A DNA stretch of 64,000 bases from Terriglobia bacterium. Lineage in GTDB: Bacteria > Acidobacteriota > Terriglobia > Acidiferrales > UBA7541. Location of the stretch: positions 118,181 through 182,180 of the forward strand of contig JAIQGG010000005.1 of NCBI GenBank assembly GCA_020072785.1, in the 5' to 3' direction. The notes below the pieces were generated by a model that was not told where the DNA came from, did no database searches, and saw only the letters and a list, made by a program, of their open reading frames with translations. The position numbers were made by a program, and so were the translations under genes. How positions within the stretch are numbered: the first letter of the stretch is position 1; each line of letters begins with the position of its first letter. Below, piece by piece: positions 25,454-33,554 of the stretch.

Positions 25454-26365
25454 GTGGCAAACATCGCATTTCTAGGCGCGGGCAACATGGCACGGGGCAT
25501 GATTCTACGTCTCCTCTCCTCCGGTCATGCGGTCACCGTCTACAACCGCAGCCCGGAAAAGACCGTCGCGCTAAAAGAGGCTGGCGCAACCGTCGCTCCC
25601 AACCCGCGCGCCGCCGCGGAGGGAGCCGACGCTGTCTTTTCCTCCGTCAGCGACGATCAGGCCTCCCGCCTGGTCTGGACCGGCCCCGACGGCGCTCTCT
25701 CCGCCGCTCTCTCTCCCGCCACATTTATCATCGAGTGCTCCACTCTGTCCCACGATTGGGTGCTCGAACTCGCCGCCATCGTCGCCGCCAGGGGCCTTCG
25801 CTACATCGATTGCCCCGTCGCGGGACGCCCGAACGACGCTGCGGCCGGCCAGCTCAATCTTTTCGTGGGCGCCAAGGAAGCCGATCTCGCAGCGGTGCGC
25901 CCGCTCTTCGAGCCCCTCCGCAAAAATATCTTTCACTTCGGACCGGTCGGGGCCGGCACCGCCTTCAAGCTGATCTACAACCTCATGGGTGCCACCCAGG
26001 TCGCAGCCCTCGCCGAAGCCATGCTGGCCGCGGAGGCGGCCGGCATTGATCTCCACACCGCAGCCCAGGCTTTCTCCGCCGGCTACACGGGCAGTCCCCA
26101 TGTCATCCGCCACTCCGCCGTCATGGCCGAGGGAAAGCGCGGGCAGGCCGTCGCCTTTTCTGGACGCGGCCGCCTCAAGGATTCCCTCTACGGAGTGCAC
26201 CTGGCCGAGAAACTTCACCGCCAGGCCTTCCTCGGCAAAGCCACCGTGCATGTCTTTGAACAGATGGTCAATCAGGGCATGGGTGCGTCCAACGACAGCG
26301 AGCTGATCGACGCGCTGCGCGCCGAAGCCCGCGTCCAGTCGCCGCCAAAACCATCCCAGAAATAA
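25454..26365 (+). CDS. Beta-hydroxyacid dehydrogenase (3-hydroxyisobutyrate dehydrogenase family)
   Basis: NAD(P)-binding enzyme (303 aa) with the Rossmann motif FLGAGNMARGM near the N-terminus, the DCPVAGRP substrate loop, and the catalytic lysine in AGTAFKLIYNLMG. A GTG start at 25454 is chosen because AAAGGGG is correctly placed before it and the Rossmann strand begins immediately. It ends the operon of the ThDP enzyme, importer and crotonase. It probably oxidises a hydroxyacid intermediate or reduces a semialdehyde. Confidence 0.9.
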   Translation: MANIAFLGAGNMARGMILRLLSSGHAVTVYNRSPEKTVALKEAGATVAPNPRAAAEGADAVFSSVSDDQASRLVWTGPDGALSAALSPATFIIECSTLSHDWVLELAAIVAARGLRYIDCPVAGRPNDAAAGQLNLFVGAKEADLAAVRPLFEPLRKNIFHFGPVGAGTAFKLIYNLMGATQVAALAEAMLAAEAAGIDLHTAAQAFSAGYTGSPHVIRHSAVMAEGKRGQAVAFSGRGRLKDSLYGVHLAEKLHRQAFLGKATVHVFEQMVNQGMGASNDSELIDALRAEARVQSPPKPSQK

Positions 26366-26373
26366 TGCTGCAT

Positions 26374-26397
26374 TCCGGCGCGGGAATCCCGGCCGGA
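26374..26397. terminator. Hairpin between convergent dehydrogenase and cytochrome genes
   Basis: TCCGGC (26374-26379) pairs with GCCGGA (26392-26397), with GGGAATCCC inside. It occupies the 32-bp gap between the stops of two convergent genes, where a bidirectional terminator is expected. There is no strong U-run on either side. Confidence 0.35.
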
Positions 26398-26964
26398 TCA
26401 GTTCTTATGGCAGGTCACGCACGCCGTTCGCGCGTTGTGCTTTTCGTGGCAATCGATGCAGCCGAACATGGCCGTCACCCCGGTCACACGGGCCATGGCC
26501 TCCAACTGGTCCACCTGCCCGTGACACATCTCGCATTTCATCCCGGCCTGCAGATGCGCGCGGTGGTTCCAGCTCACACCGGGGAGAACCACATAGACGC
26601 GCACCCAGGGTATCGGCGTCTTGGTCTTGGCATAATCCGCCAGCTTGCGGATGGCCGCCTTGTCCGTGGCGACCGTGGCATGGCAGCCCATGCACGTGGC
26701 GGTTTCCGGAAACTTCATCAGGACGCCCGGCTCGGGATTGGTGTGACAGAGATCGCAGGTCAGCCCCATGGCCAGATGCTTCTTGTGACTATAAGGGATG
26801 GGCTGCACAGGTGGTGGAGCTTCCAAGACTTTTTTCAGCGCTTTCTGCTTGGCGGCTGAGGGCGACGGTGCCTGTTGGGCCGGGAGCCCGAGGGCGACGA
26901 ATAGGAGCGCCGCCAGGGTGTGCGCGGTCACGAGCAGGGCGAAGCTGCCTTTATTTCGTATCAC
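26398..26964 (-). CDS. Pentaheme c-type cytochrome (cytochrome c3 family), copy 1
   Basis: Exported electron carrier (188 aa) with an N-terminal hydrophobic signal (about 1-30). Five CxxCH haem sites begin at C70, C91, C144, C169 and C182. Outside these, the mature part has exactly five more His (60, 63, 134, 137, 176), enough for bis-His ligation of every haem. The GTG start has GGAGG 6 bases upstream. The gene follows a Tat-exported FAD enzyme on the same strand, so it probably takes electrons from that enzyme in the periplasm. A gap-free paralogue of the same length is encoded at 48182-48748. Confidence 0.9.
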   Translation of the reverse strand: MIRNKGSFALLVTAHTLAALLFVALGLPAQQAPSPSAAKQKALKKVLEAPPPVQPIPYSHKKHLAMGLTCDLCHTNPEPGVLMKFPETATCMGCHATVATDKAAIRKLADYAKTKTPIPWVRVYVVLPGVSWNHRAHLQAGMKCEMCHGQVDQLEAMARVTGVTAMFGCIDCHEKHNARTACVTCHKN

Positions 26965-27063
26965 GAGCCACCTCCGCGAATCAGAACTAGCCCACTCCTG
27001 AGTCAGCCTGCCGGTTGCAAGCGGGCAAAGACCCTGGCGAATCGTCCGGCTTCTTTCCCGCTC

Positions 27064-28737
27064 TTATGTTTTTTTCTTCACGACTTCCTCGATGCTTCTT
27101 CCGAAGTCCTTGAGCATGACTATCGCCGCATTGCGCCCGGGGCCACCCGAGACCGAACCGCCGGGATGCGTGGTGGCACCGGTCTGGTACAAGCCGGGGA
27201 TGGGCATGCGGTGTTGCGCCCAGCCCGGTACGGGGCGCAGCGGGCCGGTCTGCGCTGGATCCTGCGCCCCGCCGTGGCACGTGCCGTGCCAGTTATGCGG
27301 GTTCATGCGCTCGAGATCCAGGGGACTTTCCACAATGCGCGCCAGGATCTTGTCGTCGGTTAGATTCGGCGAAAAACGCCGCAGGTAATTCAGATTGGCG
27401 TCGGAGATCTGGTCTTTGATCGTGTCCCAGTGCTGCGGGCCTTCTTTCAGTTCGTAGGGCAGATTGCCGATGACTTTGATCGTGTGTATGCCTTTGGGAG
27501 CGCGCGAGGGATCGGCAACCGTGCTGCAGACCACCAGCAGCGGCGGCTCCTCGACATTCACCCTCTTGCAGGCAAAGTCGTAGCCCACGCGCAGCGCGCG
27601 CTCCGGAGTCGCCATGGTGCCGGAAGCCACCGGCGAGATCGTGCCGCCGGCGACCGCATACGTCGGGGGTTCCGTCGTGGTGTAGTGCGTGACGAACAGG
27701 GTGATGCCCGCCTGCCAGGTCTCCACGCCTTCGATGAACTCTTTGCCGAATGCCTCGCGCGGCGCCATATCCACGAGGTGCTTGATGTGCACTGTGGAAA
27801 GCACGGCCTTCTCGCCACGGTACGAGCTGCCGTCGCCGCATTCCACGCCCGCGCATTTGCCGTTTTCCACGATCAGCCGCCGCACCCATTTGTTGGTGAG
27901 GATCACGCCGCCATGCGCTTCGATCAAGCGCGCGAGGGCCTGCGTTAACGCTCCCGAGCCTCCCTTGGGGGTGGTCCAGCTCCAGCGCTGGCGCCCGGAG
28001 ACCAGCGCATAGGCCAGCCGCCCGGTCATCGAGTCTTCCGGCGGCACCACCGTCTGATAGGCCATCCAGATCATGAACGCCCGGCAGTGGTCGTCTTCGA
28101 AATTGTCGCGGATGATCTCCCACGCGGACATGGCCACGCGCCGCTGCCACAGCTTGCCCTTGGGATGCGCCGCCAGCAGCTCGTTGACCGGCTTTCCGAA
28201 TCCTATCGGCGTGTAGGCGCTGGCGCCGAAGATCGGTCCGACCTCCGCATACTCGGTGATCATCTGCCGGTAAGCCGCCGCATCCTTCTTCGAAAACCGC
28301 GCGAATTCCGCGCACGTGCGGTCCAGGTCCCGCCACTGCGTGATGTAACTGCCGTCGGCAAACGGTAGATGCACCACCGGATCGGGAAAGATGTACTCCA
28401 GACCGTACTCGCCCAGCCCCAGCTCGTCGTTGCGCATCAGCGGGCTGTCTTGAATCAGGACGTGGGCCGACGAGCACACATCATGTTTCACTCCCGGCAG
28501 CGTTAATTCCGCGGACTTAACGTCACCGCCGACAATCGGCCGGCCTTCCAATACCACGCAGCGATAGCCGGCTTTGGCCAGGTAAGCCGCAGCGATCAGG
28601 CTGTTGTGTCCGGCCCCCGCAACCACAATATCAAAGCGTTCGCCCGGCGCCGTTCCCGGCCCCAGGGAGATCGATTTGGCCGCCAGCGGCGCGATGGCCG
28701 CCCCTTTTACGAATCCACGCCGCGACATGTTGCTCAT
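27064..28737 (-). CDS. Tat-exported phytoene desaturase-like FAD oxidoreductase, copy 1
   Basis: A 557-residue flavoprotein of the NAD(P)/FAD amine-oxidase/phytoene-desaturase family. A Tat signal (SRRGFVKGAAIAPLAA) precedes the dinucleotide motif DIVVAGAGHNSLIAAAYLA, and VVLEGRPIVGG ends the FAD beta2 strand. The C-terminal GATTHPGGSVSGGPGRNAA is the second family FAD motif. GGAGGAAGCGC precedes the start. It is downstream of the TetR gene and upstream of the pentaheme cytochrome, so it probably oxidises (desaturates) a substrate in the periplasm and passes electrons to that cytochrome. Closely similar along its whole length to the product of 48854-50524. No carotenoid genes are nearby, so phytoene is not the likely substrate. 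Confidence 0.88.
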   Translation of the reverse strand: MSNMSRRGFVKGAAIAPLAAKSISLGPGTAPGERFDIVVAGAGHNSLIAAAYLAKAGYRCVVLEGRPIVGGDVKSAELTLPGVKHDVCSSAHVLIQDSPLMRNDELGLGEYGLEYIFPDPVVHLPFADGSYITQWRDLDRTCAEFARFSKKDAAAYRQMITEYAEVGPIFGASAYTPIGFGKPVNELLAAHPKGKLWQRRVAMSAWEIIRDNFEDDHCRAFMIWMAYQTVVPPEDSMTGRLAYALVSGRQRWSWTTPKGGSGALTQALARLIEAHGGVILTNKWVRRLIVENGKCAGVECGDGSSYRGEKAVLSTVHIKHLVDMAPREAFGKEFIEGVETWQAGITLFVTHYTTTEPPTYAVAGGTISPVASGTMATPERALRVGYDFACKRVNVEEPPLLVVCSTVADPSRAPKGIHTIKVIGNLPYELKEGPQHWDTIKDQISDANLNYLRRFSPNLTDDKILARIVESPLDLERMNPHNWHGTCHGGAQDPAQTGPLRPVPGWAQHRMPIPGLYQTGATTHPGGSVSGGPGRNAAIVMLKDFGRSIEEVVKKKT

Positions 28738-28809
28738 GCGCTTCCTCCTGCTCTTGCGCGCGCATCCTGCCGCGCGCGCCCTTCGCTTTTCCGCAAACCT
28801 GCTCCTCCG

Positions 28810-29463
28810 CTACACCGCTGCCCGAAAACCGGCCGCCAGGAACGGAATAACATACTTCAAAGCGACTTCAGGCCGGGACGTGTCGAATCCCTTCCCGGCG
28901 ATCGTCTGAATCTTCCCCGTATCCGCGAGCACAAACAGCATCACTCCGTAGAAACAGTTCAGCCGCCAGTAAAATACGTCGTCGGGCAGGCTGGCGTTGG
29001 CCTTGCGCAATTCCTTCGGCACTACCATGAATTCCGAATTGTAAATTTCCGCCATCAACTTGCGCACTTCCGGCGTCGGGTCCGTCGAAGCCCGCCCCAG
29101 CAACCGCCGGAACGATTCATTTTCCCGGCTTGCCCGGAACGCCGGCTCCAGCAGCGCCCACAGCAACTCCTCGAGACTCGGCTTCTTGCCGCTCTGCAGC
29201 AACTTCTCGATCCGCTGCTCGCGCTCCTCCCGCAACGGCAGCGCGCGCCGGTAGATTACGGCCTTGAATAGCTCTTCCTTGGTTCCGAAATGGTAGGGCA
29301 CCGCGCCCAGGTTGACCTTCGCCGCGTGCACGATCTGCCGCACCGATACGCCATTGAAGCCGTAGCGCGCGAACAGCTTCTCCGCCGCATCCAGCAGCCG
29401 CTCCCGCGAGACGAGCCCTTGCCGCCGCTTCGTCACCGCTTTCCGTTTCCGCCGTTTTCCCAT
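28810..29463 (-). CDS. TetR-family transcriptional regulator
   Basis: Regulator of 217 aa with the TetR helix-turn-helix: RERLLDAAEKLFARYGFNGVSVRQIVHAAKV, then LGAVPYHFGTKEELFKAV. The C-terminal helical domain, which would bind the ligand, has no recognisable signature. It heads the minus-strand unit with the FAD enzyme and cytochrome and is divergent from the LVIVD gene. A 24-bp perfect palindrome and a second ATACA-n2-TGTAT repeat lie in the divergent space, and a copy of the second lies before the ThDP gene at 19063. It probably represses all three units until its ligand is present. Confidence 0.9.
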   Translation of the reverse strand: MGKRRKRKAVTKRRQGLVSRERLLDAAEKLFARYGFNGVSVRQIVHAAKVNLGAVPYHFGTKEELFKAVIYRRALPLREEREQRIEKLLQSGKKPSLEELLWALLEPAFRASRENESFRRLLGRASTDPTPEVRKLMAEIYNSEFMVVPKELRKANASLPDDVFYWRLNCFYGVMLFVLADTGKIQTIAGKGFDTSRPEVALKYVIPFLAAGFRAAV

Positions 29464-29536
29464 GCCGCCCCTTGCCGCCCGCGAGGCCCTTCGGCGCCCT
29501 CATAAATAGCACCGGGCATCGCCAATGGCCAACACT

Positions 29537-29560
29537 TTTTTCATACGTACGTATGAAAAA
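29537..29560. promoter_or_regulatory. 24-bp perfect palindrome, probable TetR operator
   Basis: TTTTTCATACGT (29537-29548) is followed directly by its exact reverse complement (29549-29560), with no spacer. It is 74 bp upstream of the TetR start and just upstream of the promoter of the LVIVD gene. Length, symmetry and position are typical of TetR operators. Confidence 0.65.
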
Positions 29561-29566
29561 TATTCC

Positions 29567-29595
29567 TTGACACTATTCATACAAATGTATCATAA
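29567..29595 (+). promoter_or_regulatory. Promoter of the LVIVD gene with second TetR-type repeat
   Basis: TTGACA (29567-29572) is followed by ATACA-AA-TGTAT (29579-29590). The -10 is either TATCAT (29588-29593, spacing 15) or TCATAA (29590-29595, spacing 17). The repeat lies between -35 and -10, a repression position. The whole block matches the one at 18942-18971. Confidence 0.6.
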
Positions 29596-29668
29596 GCGAC
29601 GGTACCCGGTTCCGCGGCGCTCCGCCGCCGCCGGAACCCGGCGCACACGCAAAGGGGGGTCCCGTTCC

Positions 29669-31210
29669 ATGAAAAAGAAAACCGGTCATCCGACTCGCCG
29701 CGAGTTCCTCAAAAATGCCGCAGGGGCAGGCTTGGCACTGGCCGGCTCCGCAGCAACGTCCTGGGCGAATAACCACCCCCATCCCTCTCCGCAGAGCCTC
29801 ACCTACCTCGATCGCCGGATGTATAGCCGCAACATGGAGCTCATCGCGCACATCCTCCCGGGCCATGACCGGGGCGGAAAGATGCAGATGATGTCGGTGG
29901 GGCGGCAGCGCTATCTTTTGCAGCAAGGGGACGTGTTTGACATCTCCGATCTGCACAATCCGAAGATGTACAACCCGCAAGGCTACGAGGGTTACCAGGT
30001 CCAGGTGGCCTACAACAAGAACCTGAAGAAATGGATCCTGATGACCGGACAAGGGGCGCCCATTACCAGCTCGACTCCGGAAGCGCCCAATGGCAAGTAC
30101 GATGACCCGAAACTGCTGAACGCGTGGAGGAACTACAAAGGGCTCCGTGGCGTGCGGTTCTACGATGCGACGGATCCGTCGAAGATCGTCAAGCTCTCGG
30201 AATTCAGCACCGGCGCCACCGGCTCGGGCACCCATCGCAACTATTACGACGGCGGACGGTACGCCTATCTCGACACGGCCCCCGATGACAGTTTCAGCCA
30301 CCAGATCTCGTACTTCCGGCCGCTGGTGAACGGCAACATGATTGTGGATGTCTCCGATCCTTCCAATGCCAAGGAAGTCTCGATGTGGTGGGTGCCCGGC
30401 TCGCGGAAGAACGAGCAAGCCGAATATGAGAAATGGCAGTGGTCCCAAATCAAGTACGAGCATATGGACCAGACGCCCTTCGCCGGGCTTCACGGGCCCG
30501 TGTACGTCCCCAAAAAGATCGAGGACGGAGGCAACCGCGGCTACGGCGCGTGGGGATGCTTCGGCTTGATCATTCACGATCTTTCGGATCCCAAGAATCC
30601 GAAGGAGATCGGCCGGTTTGAGCCGCCCCCGCAATACGGGGCGGGAGGCATCGCCTTCCACACCATCTGGTGCGGGATGCTCGATCGCGGATTCGTCATC
30701 GGGAATGGGGAGACCACCAATCCCGACTGCAATCAGATTTTTCTCCCGGTCTGGGTCATTGATGTGCGCGACGAAAAGCGCCCCGTCCCCGTTGCGCAAT
30801 TTCCTCGTCCGGTGCCTCCTCCCGAAGCGCCCTACCGCGATTTCTGCTTCAAGCGCGGACGCTTCGGGGCGCACAACCCGCCGCATTTGAAGGCTCCCGG
30901 CAATATCTCTCCGAACTTCATCGCCTATTCGTATTTCGACGCCGGCTTGCGCTGCTACGACATCGGCAATCCCTACCGGCCGGAAGAGGTTGCCTACTTC
31001 ATTCCCCCGCAAGGCGGGGATTTGAAGAAGTTCGGCAGTTGGAACCGCACCGTGGACAACGTCCTCATCGAATGGGACCGCAATCTGATCTACGTCGCGG
31101 CCGATACAGGCATCTACGTGCTGAGCTGCCCGAACCTCGGCAAGCCCATCCTCGACCCCATGCCGGTGGCCGAGTGGTCGCTCGACAAACTGAACGAAGG
31201 CGCGCCGTAG
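29669..31210 (+). CDS. Tat-exported LVIVD-repeat-type beta-propeller protein
   Basis: A 513-residue secreted protein. A Tat signal (TRREFLKNAAGAGLALAGSAATSWA) is followed by repeated blades such as YFRPLVNGNMIVDVSDPSNAKEVSMW, LIIHDLSDPKNPKEIGRF and VWVIDVRDEKRPVPVAQF, which fit LVIVD repeats. It has many aromatic residues and a late RCYDIGNPYRPEEVAYFIPP segment. No catalytic motif is recognisable; such propellers can be binding or enzymatic proteins. The ATG at 29669 with GGGGGGT upstream starts the Tat signal; further upstream codons lie in the promoter region. It is divergent from, and probably co-regulated with, the TetR unit. Confidence 0.8.
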   Translation: MKKKTGHPTRREFLKNAAGAGLALAGSAATSWANNHPHPSPQSLTYLDRRMYSRNMELIAHILPGHDRGGKMQMMSVGRQRYLLQQGDVFDISDLHNPKMYNPQGYEGYQVQVAYNKNLKKWILMTGQGAPITSSTPEAPNGKYDDPKLLNAWRNYKGLRGVRFYDATDPSKIVKLSEFSTGATGSGTHRNYYDGGRYAYLDTAPDDSFSHQISYFRPLVNGNMIVDVSDPSNAKEVSMWWVPGSRKNEQAEYEKWQWSQIKYEHMDQTPFAGLHGPVYVPKKIEDGGNRGYGAWGCFGLIIHDLSDPKNPKEIGRFEPPPQYGAGGIAFHTIWCGMLDRGFVIGNGETTNPDCNQIFLPVWVIDVRDEKRPVPVAQFPRPVPPPEAPYRDFCFKRGRFGAHNPPHLKAPGNISPNFIAYSYFDAGLRCYDIGNPYRPEEVAYFIPPQGGDLKKFGSWNRTVDNVLIEWDRNLIYVAADTGIYVLSCPNLGKPILDPMPVAEWSLDKLNEGAP

Positions 31211-31380
31211 ATCGCGTAAGTGCAACCAATCCGGCATTCAGGCCGTCTACTACTGCAACTGCCCATGGCACCCAGGGCGGCGTACTTCTGCATACCGGCA
31301 GCGGAGCCACACCCGTCGATCGGCGGGACAGGCGGCCGGCATTACCTGGTCTTGTTCCACTCTAACCTCGCGGAGGGTTT

Positions 31381-32385
31381 ATGAAGGTTTCGCGCTTTAT
31401 CGGGTGCTCCACCGCCGTCGTGCTTCTCGCCGCCGGCATGGCCGCACTCGCGCAGACTCCGGCCCTGCAAACCATTCGCGTCGTCAGCTTGCCGGGACGT
31501 CCCCTGCCCCTCGTCGTTGCCGAAAAGCAGGGCATCCTCGCCCGCCACGGCATCGCCATGCAGCTCGAAGTCATGCCCAATTCCAACGATTTGCGCGGCG
31601 CTCTCGCTAGCGGTAAGGCCGATGTCGCCTATGCCGCGGTGGACAACGCCGTGGCCATGGTCGAGCTCGCCGGCGCCGACGTGCTCATCGTCATGGGCGG
31701 CGAAGGCTCGCTGAACGAACTGATCGTGCAGCCGGGCATCAAGTCGATCTCCGATTTGCGCGGAAAGATCCTCATCGTCGACGCTCCCAACACCGCTTAC
31801 GCCCTGCAGCTCAAGAAAATCCTTCTCTCCAAGGGCCTGCAAGCTGGTCGGGACTACGAGATCAAGCCCGTCGGCGCCACCCCGCAGCGCCTGGTGGCCA
31901 TGCGCGAGCACAAAGAGTACGCCGCATCCATGCTCGCCCCGCCCACGTCGATTCTCGCCCAGCGCGCCGGCTTCGTCAGCCTCGGCTCCACGCAGGAACT
32001 CATCGGCCCGTACCAGGCCGGGGGTGCGTTCGTGCTCCGCCCCTGGGCCCGCGCACATGCCGATCTGCTGGCGAACTATCTCGCGGCCTACGTCGAGGCG
32101 CAACGCTGGCTCCTGGCCCCGGCCAACAAGCAAGCGGTCATTGACCTGCTCATGCAGGATGCGCATCTCCCCGCCGATGTCGCCGCCGAAACCTACCAGC
32201 TCGAGGTCAGCAGCCCGGGAGGCTGGGCGCAGGACGCGCGCTTCGATTTGCAGGGCTTCCAGAACGTCCTCAAGTTGCGCGCCGAAGTCGAGGGGCAGTG
32301 GGGCGGCAAACCGCCCGCGCCGGAGAAGTATTACGATTCCGCCGTTTACCAGAAGGCGCTGGCCATGCTGCAGCCAAAACAGTAA
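31381..32385 (+). CDS. NMT1/SsuA-type periplasmic substrate-binding protein
   Basis: Secreted binding protein (334 aa) with a Sec signal ending ...LAQTPA. It has the NMT1/TauA-like pattern: RPLPLVVAEKQGILARHGIAMQLEV, then GKADVAYAAVDNAVAMVE, then DLRGKILIVDAPNTAYALQLKKIL. GGAGG precedes the start. These proteins usually feed nitrate/sulfonate/taurine-type ABC importers, but no matching permease or ATPase gene is in the window, so it is an orphan here. It sits between the LVIVD and YncE genes, perhaps as part of the same secreted substrate-handling group. Confidence 0.85.
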   Translation: MKVSRFIGCSTAVVLLAAGMAALAQTPALQTIRVVSLPGRPLPLVVAEKQGILARHGIAMQLEVMPNSNDLRGALASGKADVAYAAVDNAVAMVELAGADVLIVMGGEGSLNELIVQPGIKSISDLRGKILIVDAPNTAYALQLKKILLSKGLQAGRDYEIKPVGATPQRLVAMREHKEYAASMLAPPTSILAQRAGFVSLGSTQELIGPYQAGGAFVLRPWARAHADLLANYLAAYVEAQRWLLAPANKQAVIDLLMQDAHLPADVAAETYQLEVSSPGGWAQDARFDLQGFQNVLKLRAEVEGQWGGKPPAPEKYYDSAVYQKALAMLQPKQ

Positions 32386-32487
32386 CGTTCACGATGCCTC
32401 CGCGGCAGCGTGGAAGGACGGACTCGGAGCAATCAGTCCAAGAGAAAGTTGCAAATTGCGATTTACACCACTCAAATGGAGGACAGC

Positions 32488-33447
32488 TTGAAACGATCTA
32501 TCGGACTTGGATGGATTCTCCTCGGCGTGCTCGCCGCAGGAGCCGCGGCCGCGGGATACCACGTGGTACAGAAAGTGCCCATCGGCGGCCCGGACAAATG
32601 GGATTATGCCCTGGTTGACGAAGCCGCCCGCCGCGTTTACGTCACCCATTTCGACCAGGTCAACGTCCTGGATGCCGACACCGGCGCGGAAGTCGGCAAG
32701 ATCGCCGACCTGCACGGAGCCCACGGAATCGCTCTGGCCCCCAAGTCCGGACGCGGTTTCATTACCAATGGCCTCTCCGATGCCGTCACCATCTTCGATC
32801 TGAAGACCCTCCAGAAGATCGCGGAGATTCCCGTGGGCAAAAAGCCCGATGCCATCGTCTATGACTCGGCCACCGAGCGTGTTTTCGCCATGAACGGCGA
32901 GAGCAACGACGCCACCGCCATCGACCCCGCCACTGGCAAGGCCATCGCCACCTTCCCTCTCGGCGAGGGGCCGGAATTCGCCGTCTCCGACGGCGGGGGG
33001 CATCTCTTCATCAACCTCGAAGACGAAAGCAAGACTCTTCGCGTCGATTCCAAGGCCATGAAAGTTACCGATCGCTGGCCGCTGGCGCCCTGCGCCACGC
33101 CCACCAGCATCGCCATGGATGCCGCGCATCACCGCCTCTTCGTCGGTTGCCGTAGCAAAGTCATGGCCGTCCTTAATGCCGACACCGGCAAGATCATCAC
33201 CACGATGCCCATCGGCGGCCGCGTGGACGCCACCTTTTTCGACGCCGCCACCGGCCTCGCTTACTTTTCCACCGGCGATGGCACCGTAGACATTTTCCAC
33301 GAGGACACCCCCGACAAATACACCGCCGTCGAAAGGGCGCAGGCCCTGCCCGGGGGCAGGACCATGGCCCTCGATTTGAAGACGCGCCGCATCTACGTCC
33401 CGGCCATGGACGCCGGCAAGTTCACCGTCCTGGTCCTCGCACCGTAA
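32488..33447 (+). CDS. YncE-like beta-propeller protein (copy 1)
   Basis: Membrane-anchored or exported beta-propeller (319 aa) with an uncleaved-type signal (SIGLGWILLGVLAAGAAAAGY). Repeats such as VTHFDQVNVLDADTGAEVGKI, GLSDAVTIFDLKTLQKIAEIPVGKKP and AVLNADTGKIITTMPIGGRVD are typical YncE blades. A TTG start at 32488 is preferred: GGAGGA (32478-32483) is ideally spaced for it, while an in-frame ATG at 32476 would lie on that ribosome binding site. Function in this family is largely unknown. Paralogous in fold to the product of 42478-43506. Confidence 0.8.
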   Translation: MKRSIGLGWILLGVLAAGAAAAGYHVVQKVPIGGPDKWDYALVDEAARRVYVTHFDQVNVLDADTGAEVGKIADLHGAHGIALAPKSGRGFITNGLSDAVTIFDLKTLQKIAEIPVGKKPDAIVYDSATERVFAMNGESNDATAIDPATGKAIATFPLGEGPEFAVSDGGGHLFINLEDESKTLRVDSKAMKVTDRWPLAPCATPTSIAMDAAHHRLFVGCRSKVMAVLNADTGKIITTMPIGGRVDATFFDAATGLAYFSTGDGTVDIFHEDTPDKYTAVERAQALPGGRTMALDLKTRRIYVPAMDAGKFTVLVLAP

Positions 33448-33455
33448 CTTTCTGC

Positions 33456-33493
33456 TCCCCGCGATTCCCAGGCCAGCCTGGGAATCGCGGGGA
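33456..33493 (+). terminator. Perfect 17-bp hairpin after the YncE gene
   Basis: Arms at 33456-33472 and 33477-33493 are perfectly complementary over 17 bp (TCCCCGCGATTCCCAGG is the left arm) around the loop CCAG. It begins 9 bp after the stop codon at 33447. No U-run follows, so it may act as a 3' stabiliser, a Rho-assisted stop, or a mobile palindromic element. Confidence 0.55.
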
Positions 33494-33554
33494 CAACGAA
33501 GACTCGCTCGCTGGAATTGATCCGCAAAGCACAAGGAATCGAAAGAGGACACTC

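Noticed and set aside
27064..28737. Carotenoid biosynthesis, suggested by the phytoene desaturase-like protein.
   Set aside because: There is a Tat signal, a cytochrome partner and no phytoene synthase or other carotenoid gene nearby.
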